A stretch of DNA of 64,000 nt, from positions 159,699 through 223,698 of the forward strand of contig JAWPHD010003269.1 of the NCBI GenBank assembly GCA_037043455.1, written 5' to 3'. This DNA comes from Cyrtodaria siliqua (lineage: Eukaryota; Mollusca; Bivalvia; Adapedonta; Hiatellidae). The notes beneath the pieces were generated by a model. It ran no database searches. It was not told where the DNA came from and saw nothing but the letters and a program-made list of their open reading frames with translations. Of the stretch, positions 55,000 to 64,000 are shown piece by piece (positions within the stretch are counted from its first letter, which is position 1; every line of letters begins with the position of its first letter). A program made the position numbers and the translations under genes.

Positions 55000-57025
55000 C
55001 TGGGGCGGCTCTAAATAACCTATACTGTGTTGATGAGCCGTTAAACAACATTCAGTTCAATTCGTAATGGTTAGCATTCATCCTTGCGTCCGTTTAGTGC
55101 AGTGAGGTCTCTCTTTGTACGAATCAGAAGTGTTATTTTACTGGTCCTTTGAGAATATATTTGGCGATATAATTTGTGTTAGAAGGCGTGTTATGCTTTG
55201 TTTCACATTCTTAATAACATAAGTTTGTGTGTTCGTGTATATCAACTTTTGTATTGAAAGGGATGCTACTTCTGTCGGAGAATATCGTTTTAACCTTGTA
55301 AGTTTTCATAATAACCACTTTACTATGTTTAGTAAATAATGATCAAATGAAAACATGTAACTAATGGTTTGTTCTTCGCCACTGACAGTTCCAAGGCGGT
55401 AGGCCTATTGTCAACCCTGTAATGTTTGTGATGTCATATCTTGCCTTTTATACATATTTGTAGTTGTTGTTTGTTTCTGTGTGTGTTTGTGGTTGACTGT
55501 TGTCCTTGATGCTACATTTCCTGTTCGACTTTTATATTTACTTGCTTACAGATCAATAAAGATATAAAAATCGAATAGGAAAAGCAGCATTCAAGGACGA
55601 CCGTCAACCATAAACACACGCAGAATCAAAGAACCCATCAAAGTGGCATCGTCTTAAAAATTATATGTGTTAACGTCAACTACATGGAATAACCCAGTAA
55701 ACGACAATGGCAGTATTAAATATACTTTAAACGCTTGTTAAACTGATTTGTTTGACTTCACACACAACTACAAAAGTTAAATGATCTCTAATCTTTATAA
55801 AACGTCAATCCATCTGTCATTTATATCAAACATTATCTATCATTAACGGGGATAATATGAACTGTAACATCCAATACTAACTACAATATTATTTCACACC
55901 CACACGTGACGTGACTCTGGGAATGGCGTATTGCAGAGCGTTCTCAATCCAGTGAGCCGCTTATCATTTAATAAGTAGTTGCATCAATACCCTAATGTGT
56001 AATCTTATTGAAAATGCATGTACAATTCACAGTAAATCTAACTGAAATATTCCTATGTAGTGTGCACTAAACTTACAGTATGATATGTTCACCTATTTCT
56101 CCAGCTTGTACTGTCATTGAATACTCAAGTACATGTATATTATTATTATTATTATTATTATTATTCCTTTATAGAACGAACTTTAAGAATGGTCGAACAT
56201 GTATATATATCTATCTATATATATATATATATATATATAGGGAGAAACATTTGTGAACTACCAAGGACAGACAACCTTCGGACGAACTACGGCAGGGCGC
56301 CTAGCTATGACGAGATACACAGAAATCAAGCGTATAAATTCACTCCTTAAAAAAGGTAGCTGCAACACACGTTGATGAACTGTATCTCTACATCATAACA
56401 CGCTCGTCTTGAGGCACAATTAACATATAGACGCATACATATAAACACGTATAGCTCATATGAGTGGGCCACATTTAAGCGTTCAACCACACACAGCTAT
56501 ATTGAGAAAGTGACAATGAAAGGTGCCGGATCTTGGGGATACTGTATATATATATATATTTATATATATATATCTAAATACATACTTAACAAATGTTTGT
56601 TAACTATTTAATGATAGTATGCATAATAAAGACATCATACAACAATAGCTCCATTGCTTGACGTTCACAAAAGTGCAAACAGTTTAAATGTGTTGTGATT
56701 AGGGAAATGCGCAGGAAACGCATCCGCTTCAATCTGAACGGACGGGATAAAAGTAGAATAGAGGCAAACAATACATACATTGTAATACACTTTATTAAAA
56801 GTATGTTATCAAAATTACAAAATAGATCATTATCTCCTTATAGCTAAATGGATAAGCAAGAGATTTTCCTTATGACTGACCTAGTGTTGTATGTATAATG
56901 AACCTATTTTACTAGTGTATTTATGTCTATTGTGAGTTTTTACAAATTATAAAATATAGCTGATAAGCGTGTTATATAACGTTTCATATAAAAGTTTCGT
57001 TTCGCAAGAACATGTAATTATTAAT
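55000..57025 (+). repeat. segmental direct repeat, arm 2
   Basis: Counterpart of 48931-51585 (see there). It lacks the 0.9-kb retroelement and has gained about 370 bp with (AT)n tracts at 56195-56570. Confidence 0.85.
56205..56240 (+). repeat. (AT)n microsatellite
   Basis: About 14 AT dinucleotides; a shorter tract follows at 56545-56572. Confidence 0.9.
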
Positions 57026-57796
57026 ACAAATGGAATTGGGTGTTTTAACCGTGAAATATACGGAACAAAAAAAGAAACTTCCGCATCTTAAGCTGCGATT
57101 TGCATAGGGTTGACTTTGTTACACTTTGTACACCAATCTAGATATAATTTCATCATTTTATACTTATCACTCAATCATTCTGATCAATATTAATAAACAT
57201 CGAAAACCAGAGTTAGTGTGTTGCTGCTAAAACATGTTTTATTCAAATTGCGAAATCACTATATTTATATTATAAAGGGAGGTAATCTGAAAATATTCAT
57301 TTTGAAAGCTGTATGGCGCAAAAGTGAGTGAACAGGTCAGCTTACTTTCTCCGCCTTTTTGGTGATGGGGTTATCTTCTGTTTATTTCAATAGAACACAA
57401 CTGTGTTAAATCAAAGTTTAAACCGCAAGACCCGGAAATGCTGTTTAAACCAAAACAAGGGGAATAACTGTGCGTACAAGTTTGATTCAAGGAAAACTGT
57501 TTTCATGACGGTGCTGGCCTTTTACCAAAGGTATTAACATATAAGATCAAACAAAATATATTTTCATTTAGTCTACATGGGTAAAGTTGCGGAAGTTTCT
57601 TTTTTTGTTGAGTATATGTTACAAAAACCAAAAAAAAATGTGTTAAATCTCATAAATATAGATACAATTGGATTTCAGCATATAAACCGTGAAATACTGA
57701 ACAACAATACAAACTATACACAGCCAACAATGTGTAATTAACAATTAGTTAAAAGATTAAGTAAAATCATCTCAGTCTTTTACAATGTTGCTGTTA
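57026..57796. other. no gene recognised; 3' flank of the fibrinogen-domain gene
   Basis: AT-rich. GAAACTTCCGC and GCGGAAGTTTC (57084, 57590) form a distant inverted pair about 0.5 kb apart, with GTGTTGAGTATA-like and GTGAAATATACGG words near them. It may be the ends of another Tc1-like MITE. Confidence 0.45.
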
Positions 57797-57802
57797 TTTA
57801 TT
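57797..57802 (-). terminator. poly(A) signal AATAAA for the fibrinogen-domain gene
   Basis: AATAAA on the minus strand, 25 nt after the stop codon. No GT-rich downstream element was checked in detail. Confidence 0.6.
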
Positions 57803-57827
57803 TTTCTTATCTCGTTCTATGCCTTTT

Positions 57828-58562
57828 CTAAGTTCTCCTAATCTTCATCTCTACCAATGGCACAGAAAAGTAGTAGCCCGTCCAATGATACCACGTGAGT
57901 CCCTTGGCGTACGCGGTGTTTCCATAGTCACCGTTTAAATTTGAATAATGACATTTTGCATACCACCAAGCACCAGTGAAGGATGTGGCACAATTCCCAC
58001 TGTAAATGTCGTTGTCGGAATCTTTTGTTGAAAACTTCATCCCATTTTGAACTGCCATGCTGTCGCCTGCGGTACCTACGTATCCACTCACGTGCAATTT
58101 GTATTTTGATGCAGCGTCTTCAATTGCAAATGCACTATACTCTGCGAACCTTGATGTTCCGTTTGAGAGAGCCAGGTCCACTCTTAGTTTATAATTGGCT
58201 CGAGATGTTAATGCGTAAATGTGCTTATTGCCAAGCCAGAAGTTTTCATTGGGATCACCAAAACCGTTTTCGTATTCGATCCAAGTTTTGTTAAAGTCAG
58301 TGTCAGAAACTCTTCTTTGAAATACTGTCCATCCTCCTGAAGTCGTGCTCATGTCACAGCGGACGCGCAACCCGGTAATTCCATCTGGATAAATTGTGTA
58401 CAATCCATTCTCACTCTGTCCAAAATTCTGAATGTCTTGGCAATCCATCGGTCTTGCCATCAGACTTATTGTCCCCTGGTATTCACTACACTCCTGTGTA
58501 CATGTATATACACCCATGCCGTAGCACAGTAATACGACGAAAACTGTCCTGATGAGAACCAT
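57828..58562 (-). CDS. secreted fibrinogen-related domain protein (ficolin/FReD type), 244 aa
   Basis: An intact single-exon frame. Residues 1-20 are a signal peptide (hydrophobic core VFVVLLCYGMGV). C21 and C25 follow. The fibrinogen C-terminal domain spans about 37-243: RPMDCQDI, NGLYTIYPDG, VRCDMSTTSGGWTVFQRR, FGDPNENFWLGN. The Ca-binding stretch DSDNDIYSGNCA comes next, then WWYAKCHYSNLNGDY and VEMKIRR. C41/C69 and C191/C204 fit the two conserved disulfides. N-glycosylation sequons occur at N91 and N134. There is no collagen, IgSF or coiled-coil region, so it is a short FReD and not a full FREP or ficolin. Such proteins are extracellular, Ca-dependent lectins; in molluscs many act in recognition of microbes. 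The ligand here is unknown. Start chosen because the signal peptide begins there and TATA lies 60 bp upstream. Confidence 0.93.
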   Translation of the reverse strand: MVLIRTVFVVLLCYGMGVYTCTQECSEYQGTISLMARPMDCQDIQNFGQSENGLYTIYPDGITGLRVRCDMSTTSGGWTVFQRRVSDTDFNKTWIEYENGFGDPNENFWLGNKHIYALTSRANYKLRVDLALSNGTSRFAEYSAFAIEDAASKYKLHVSGYVGTAGDSMAVQNGMKFSTKDSDNDIYSGNCATSFTGAWWYAKCHYSNLNGDYGNTAYAKGLTWYHWTGYYFSVPLVEMKIRRT

Positions 58563-58619
58563 TTTCAGTTAGTTTACCGGTAGAATAGTAAAACTGAAGT
58601 TAAGTGAATGTTTTCAGAA

Positions 58620-58627
58620 TATATATA
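58620..58627 (-). promoter_or_regulatory. TATA box of the fibrinogen-domain gene
   Basis: TATATATA on the minus strand about 58 bp before the ATG. It would place the transcription start near 58590-58595 and a short 5' UTR. Confidence 0.55.
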
Positions 58628-59235
58628 CAGTCAGGATACAAAGCAGTCATCTCTGTTAGCCAGTCGTGTTATTTGATTAATTTCATTGGTCAATTTGTCA
58701 CCCAATCATCTTATTCATTATTTAAATATATCCGTTTTGATTTTGTAAAACTGATAACTGTAAAATAAAACGTCATGACATATGCTACAGTTTGTACTTT
58801 TAACCAATAAAAGTGGCCGGTCGTGCTGTATAAAGCATATCGCTTACTTAATGACACATACCCACTGTAAAAACATCCGGCATAACAATTTATTTTCATC
58901 ATTAAAAACACATTAACTTCTCTCCACAAAAACGAAAATCATTCATGCGATTATGTATTCAGTATAATAATACACTATTCATGATTTGCTAGGGATTGGT
59001 TTTTACATTTGATATAGTTTTTAAATAAAAGAGGAGAAAAACAGCAATAATATTATTTTGTGAAATTAGTTTTAAGAACACACTTCATTGTGAAAAAATC
59101 ATTTCATTTACAATTAAACGAAATTAATTGAGGAAAAATCCTCCATTTGCATGAGTTGTAGCCAAACACTGTCTCTTCATGCTGCGAATGAGTCTGTTGA
59201 TACGCTTCTTTTTAAGACATGTCTATTAATTCTGG
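58628..59235. other. upstream region of the fibrinogen-domain gene; nothing else recognised
   Basis: AT-rich, no further coding exon found. Confidence 0.5.
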
Positions 59236-59360
59236 ACTTCAATAGTGAGCTCGTTCAAAGTTCGGGGCTGAACTGGGTGTAAATGATTTGGATCTCCGAA
59301 GCTTGTCCCAAGCATTATTTTCTTCGCGTTCAAGGTAGTGTTCCTCCGTGACATGTGCTC
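59236..59360 (+). repeat. second copy of the 54841-54990 block
   Basis: See 54841-54990. It marks the end of the second duplicated interval, after the fibrinogen-domain gene. Confidence 0.85.
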
Positions 59361-59739
59361 GAAGGCGATGAGCATTATCGTCGATCTTTTGGCTGTTACT
59401 TGTGATATGCAGGCTTCATAACCGCTGCTCCCAACTGAATTCCATTTTGTTTATTTCGCTCTTCGGGACACAGTATTGTGTTATATACTGGGACCATACG
59501 CCGCTGGACATGGGGGAGGAAAATCTCTATGTCCTGCGCCATATGCATGCCATCTTCGGGATGGTTATAATTATGTTCTATGGATTTTATTAATATTGAG
59601 TTCTGCTCAACCAGTAAGGCTGCCATGAAAATAGGACTAGTAAACATGGTAGCATTTTTTTCTCACTCACGGTACATATACACAAATTTGTCGAATTTCG
59701 AATTTTTGTAAAATGTCAATATGAATTATACTTCTAGAA

Positions 59740-61310
59740 GTGGATATAAAAGTCGAATAGGAAATATAGGATTCACAGGACACAGTACACCCAAAACACG
59801 CATATAAACAAACAGCAATTACAAGGAAATATAGCATTCACAGGACACAGTACACCCAAAAACACGCATATAAACAAACAGCAATTACAAGGAAAATAGC
59901 ATTCGAAGGACACAGTACACCCAAAAAGACGCATATAAACAAACAGCAATTACAAGAAAATATAGCATTCACAGGACACAGTACACCCAAAAACACGCAT
60001 ATAAACAAACAGCAATTACAAGGAAAAATAGCATTCACAGGACGCAGTACACCCAAAAAAACACATATATAAACAAACAGCAATTACAAGGAAAAATAGC
60101 ATTCACAGGACACAGTACACCCAAAAACACGCATATAAACAAACAGCAATTACAAGGAAATAAAGCATTCACAGGACACAGTTCACCCAAAAACAATCAT
60201 ATAAACAAACAGAAATTACAAGGGAAAATAGCATTCACAGGACACAGTACACCCAAACACACGCATATAAACAAGCAGCAATTACAAGGGAAAATAGCAT
60301 TCACAGGACACAGTACACCCAAAAAACGCATATAAACAAACAGCAATTACAAGGAAATATAGAATTCACAGGATACAGTACACCCAAAACCACGTATATA
60401 AGCAAACAGCAATTACAAGGAAATATAGCAGCAAAGTATGCGACACCACAAAATAAAGGCGTTGACAATAGGGGTACCGCTTTGAAACGGTCAATGGCAG
60501 AACGGCCCTGGGTGGATTTAAACAAGGTTCTAGGGTGCACGAATCCACACTCTTCACTATTATCATGCCAGTAAAACAGAACGGTGTGAATAAAGATATA
60601 CCCGTCAGTTTTTTTGTGTTTTTTGCTCCCAAAGGATCACCTTTATCAGTATTTATCGTCTAGCACACAAGGCAACAGTAACAGACAATATAAGCATCAC
60701 ATAAAGATGATCATGTATATATGAATATGAAAGCCTAAAAAGAAACAAAGTAAGTACTCAGTGACTGGACAGAAGCTAGCGCATTACGAGAATAAACCAT
60801 TAAAGTCACTACAAGACAATATCGAAGACACGTATCAAACGTTACCGTCCTTTCAGGATTTAGGCAGGCGTCACCATAGGGTCCACAATCTATCCGATCG
60901 TCGCACAGCTAAAGCGTAAATCATAGTGGCGGATTGTAAACCTCTAAACATGCTTTCCAAAATGATAGGGTCATAACTTATTTTGATAAAAGTAATAACG
61001 ATTGTATGAAAGTGATAATGACCAGGGATATTACGCAGTTTGTAAATCACGTCACCATAGAAGCCAGGTTGTGATAGTCCTTGTCGCAGAAAAGTACTAA
61101 AATTATATTTTAAAAGTAGATTCAAGTTACGATAATACATTTTATGATAATGGTAACGGTAGCCCTCAGGCTGATGGATAAGTTTTCCAGTTATACAAAG
61201 GTTACGAATATTGAAGTCCTCAACTCGGCTACAAGAAGTATAAAAACACATTAATTGAGAAACATGAACCCCATAAGAAGTTGCTCGGGAGAACATCTCC
61301 GTCTTATGTT
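59740..61310 (-). pseudogene. retroelement C-terminal remnant plus 3' region expanded by a minisatellite
   Basis: Minus-strand frame 61296-60871 reads ATSYGVHVSQLMCFYTSCSR, VEDFNIRNLCITGKLIHQ, YYRNLNLLLKYN, FLRQGLSQPGFYGDVIYKLR and IISYDP-like text. It is homologous to 50043-50533. The 3' region follows (60660-60430). The last part has become the tandem array below. Confidence 0.7.
59760..60430. repeat. 62-bp minisatellite, about 11 units, derived from a retroelement 3' end
   Basis: The unit contains ATAGCATTCACAGGACACAG, TACACCCAAAAACACGCATA and AACAAACAGCAATTACAAGG. It corresponds to the retroelement tail seen in inverse orientation at 63000-63050 and 55495-55545 (GTCCTTGAATGCTA..). Minus-strand frames with a repeated CNCCLFICVFLGVL motif are artefacts. 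Confidence 0.9.
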
Positions 61311-61319
61311 ACCCGTCTA

Positions 61320-62045
61320 AGTACGGATAGTTAACAATGTCAAAATTGAAGTTATTTCTCTCGGCAGAGATTTTGCTTATTATTTATCCATTTTCACTAG
61401 AGAGATACAAATCTAGAAAGAAGCCAAGGTATCTGAACTATTAGCTTTGTTGAGCTGAAGTTCTTTATGATAGAGTATTAACCATCGTAGAAAAGAAAGG
61501 GTTGTCAGCTCAGCAGAGAACATGTACCTTTTGTAACTCTGATGTAGGAACTGAATTTCATTTTCTAATATACTGTCACAAGCTTAATGCGTGTAGATCA
61601 CCATTTTACTTATAATACTATACAAAATTTAATTCATTTAATAATATGAGTGATTTTGATAAATTTAAATATATTTTAATAAGCAAAGACTATGATCTTA
61701 ACTCAGTATGTATTACTTTTGTATATGACATGTTTATGACTAGGAAATCTGTATTCGATTCATAGATCAATGCTATTTTGGAATATATCCATTATCATTT
61801 TACATAAGTATTGTTAATATTTCATAAATATGAAGCAATTTTACATATATTTAGATTATAATAAAAACAGCAGGCATTATACACATTGTAACATCATACA
61901 GATAAGCAAGTTACCATGCTGATCTTTATATAATATTAGTAATAATTTCTATGAGGATTATGTATGTCTTTATATATGTATTGTAATTGTCCTTGGTGAC
62001 AATCCTGTATTTGGATTTTACGCCAATAAATTGAATTGTCAATGT
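61320..62045 (+). pseudogene. 3' end of a non-LTR retrotransposon
   Basis: RTCTFCNSDVGTEFHFLIYC (61508-61570) is the C-terminal CxxC..H..C zinc-binding motif of LINE RT proteins. After a frameshift KFNSFNNMSDFDKFKYILI and VYDMFMTRKSVFDS complete the usual tail, with a stop at about 61763. The 3' UTR ends with GCCAATAAATTGAATTG, typical of LINE ends. Confidence 0.7.
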
Positions 62046-62333
62046 TTAATATGTCATCCAAGATACCGAGAAGTATTATTAATTAAAGACTTCGTAAGGT
62101 ATCTGCCAGAGTATCTGATGAAAGACTCAACATGAAATCTCTTTCATGGCAATATAAAACAAATATGTGACTAGAGGTATACAGTTCGAAGCGAAAGGAT
62201 ACCAATAATTCGTTTATAAACGGTAGTTCCATCCCTGACGAAAATATTAACTTATAGGGAAATAACGGCTTCAAACACTTCTAAAGCTGGCATTACTTTG
62301 AATGTGTATGTCGCCTTATGTAAATCCGTATAG

Positions 62334-63060
62334 GACGGTAGCGTTTGATGTTTTTCTTTGATATTGTCTTGTCGTACCCTTAACGGCTTTTTTCTCCTGT
62401 TGCTCTGGCTTCTGCCAAGTCAATGAGTACTTACTTTGTGGCTATCTCGGCTTTTATTTTTTATTATTATATATATACATGATCATTTATGTGTTTTACT
62501 TCGAAGTTGCCCCGACTACAAATAGGTAGTGTTATTACTTACTGGTCCTTTGAGATTATCAATCCGAATCTGTGTTGCTTTAAAATAGAATATCGCTTAA
62601 GCCGGTGCTAGGATGCGTGAGAGATGATGCACTTAAATTACCTCTCATGAACAGACTCGATAAAACCGATTCTGCTACGTTTACCTCGTGTTTGTGTATG
62701 TTGCTTCCAAGGGATACCCATTTCAGTATTTATTATATTGCCTTTTAATGCTGCCTTGTTTGTTAGAGATTACAACCTGGCGGGGATATCTTATTTACAC
62801 TTTCCCGTTTATTTTATTGGGATGACAATAGGGTAGGAGTGCGGTTTGGTGCACCCTAGAACCTGGTTTAAACCCCAGTGGTCTTTTCTGCCACCGACAG
62901 TTCCAAGGCGGTAGCCCTATTGTTAACCCTTTTATATGTTTGATGTCTTATCTTGCGTTTATTCATCTTTATAGTTGTTTGCTTGTGTGTGTTTGTGATT
63001 GACTGTCGTCCTTGAATCTACATTTCCTGTTTGATTTTTATATCTACTTTTAGATGATCT
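62334..63060 (+). repeat. retroelement 3' region (same family as 50540-50990), with the 535-type repeat inserted
   Basis: GCTCTGGCTTCTGCCAAGTC, GATGACAATAGGGTA and GTGCACCCTAGAACCTGGTT match 50600-50850. Between 62520 and 62735 lies the inverse copy of the 535-720 repeat, absent from the 50.6-kb copy. Confidence 0.75.
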
Positions 63061-64000
63061 TAGATGAGTGACTGTGAATGTTGACTTTAATAACGAGCTG
63101 GATATGAGGCTCTGCCGATTATACTATCTTTTTATATTTTTATATCGTATGATATGCCATGCAAATAATTGGGACTAAATAGTTAACTATATACAAACAC
63201 AGTGATGCTGTTGTCACATGCATAGTTAATAAACTATTACTTTATTACACTCACAAAAGCCAGTTTAAATGATATAAATGAATAATTAATAGCTATTGTG
63301 TAATACAAAAACTTGGTCGGATATAGGGTTAATAAACCTACCTGCTATCTTTTTTCAATCTATTCTTAATCATCTTTGAAGCGTGCTATGCAATCCAGCA
63401 ATGAACGTCAAGACGCGGCGAGCGAAGGTTGATGAAACAATTTGAGCACTGCAAAATCCTCGTAAATAACCCATCAAATATGTAATAACTCATTATCTTC
63501 GTCATAACTAATTAACAGTAATTGGGTAGTTAATTCCAGGTGTTATGGAAGGTGTAGACAATTTATGCGTATACTAACGACGGCAACTACATTTTCTGAT
63601 AATGTTTAGCAACACGGATTATGCTGTAGCCGTTTCTTATTAAGTTCGCGGTCCTCCTGGTTGTTTGTTTTATTTAATGCAAAGATAGTTCAAGGGATTT
63701 GGCTACCATCTCAAAGGAGGCACTAATCTAGGTAAGGATTATATGCGCTTTTTATTTTAATCCGTGTTTTTTTTCCTGTAGCCTTTATCGTAATTGCATT
63801 CCATGCTAATGATTTAGAACAAAATCTTTATTGCTTCTTTATTTTTTAATATTAGTGTGCGGGTTTATGTTTTAAGCCAAATTATCTGGACTTAATCTAA
63901 TTCCCGATTAATGACGTTTAATCAAAGGTGGAAATAATTAACTCTATAGAAACTTAAAGATTACTTTTGCGTTTAGCACCGTTTCTTGAATCGTTTAACG
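63061..64000. other. no gene recognised
   Basis: AT-rich to the window edge. No coding signal or repeat relation was noticed. Confidence 0.5.

Noticed and set aside
59800..60420. Direct repeats resembling a CRISPR array
   Set aside because: Units are contiguous without unique spacers, in a eukaryotic genome; it is a minisatellite.
59838..60632. Cysteine-rich minus-strand frames (repeated CNCCLFICVFLGVL)
   Set aside because: They look like a membrane or Cys-rich peptide family but are a 62-bp minisatellite from a retroelement tail.

Overview
Eukaryotic nuclear DNA, AT-rich and packed with repeats, most likely from a bivalve or closely related lophotrochozoan. The reasons are a single-exon fibrinogen-related secreted protein, a BTB/POZ gene and a C2H2 zinc-finger exon with GT-AG introns, two tRNA-derived SINE families, a Ngaro-type tyrosine-recombinase retrotransposon with an SGNH hydrolase, a Tc1/mariner element, and several GTCCGTC-rich tandem repeat elements of a type I associate with molluscs. 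The species cannot be fixed from sequence alone. No bacterial operon, CRISPR array, rRNA gene or free-standing tRNA gene was seen. Only three host protein-coding loci are well supported: a two-coding-exon BTB/POZ protein on the minus strand (10875-9173, 312 aa) with an in-frame 60-bp VNTR and a SINE in its intron; a seven-finger C2H2 exon on the plus strand (26179-26787); and an apparently intact, intronless, secreted fibrinogen-domain protein on the minus strand (58562-57828). Two short possible first exons (22624-22685, 40051-40100) are speculative. Layout: 0-9 kb holds a broken Polinton-type DNA polymerase B tail, fold-back and MITE-like elements, a 27-G run, and a minus-strand retroelement interrupted by an inserted repeat. 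9-12.6 kb holds the BTB gene, a Tc1-like MITE abutting its 3' splice site, and a 21-bp minisatellite. 13-18 kb holds a MITE, an RT fragment with a broken catalytic motif, a hammerhead-like core and a second LINE tail. 18-25 kb holds Helitron/Helentron-like tandem-repeat elements and a perfect 40-bp-arm fold-back. 25-28 kb holds a second copy of the Tc1-like MITE and the zinc-finger exon. 29-37.6 kb is a stack of tandem-repeat elements, ending in a Tc1/mariner transposon split by a 2.2-kb Helentron-like insertion. 37.6-48.7 kb is mostly non-coding with fold-backs, a SINE with a perfect 13-bp target duplication, and a GATATC-rich MITE. 48.9-59.4 kb is a diverged direct segmental duplication; the interval after its first arm holds the Ngaro remnant and the interval after its second arm holds the fibrinogen-domain gene. 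59.7-63 kb holds retroelement ends, one with its 3' region expanded into a roughly 62-bp minisatellite. The genes do not form a pathway. The interest lies in how mobile elements, gene exons and tandem repeats are nested.
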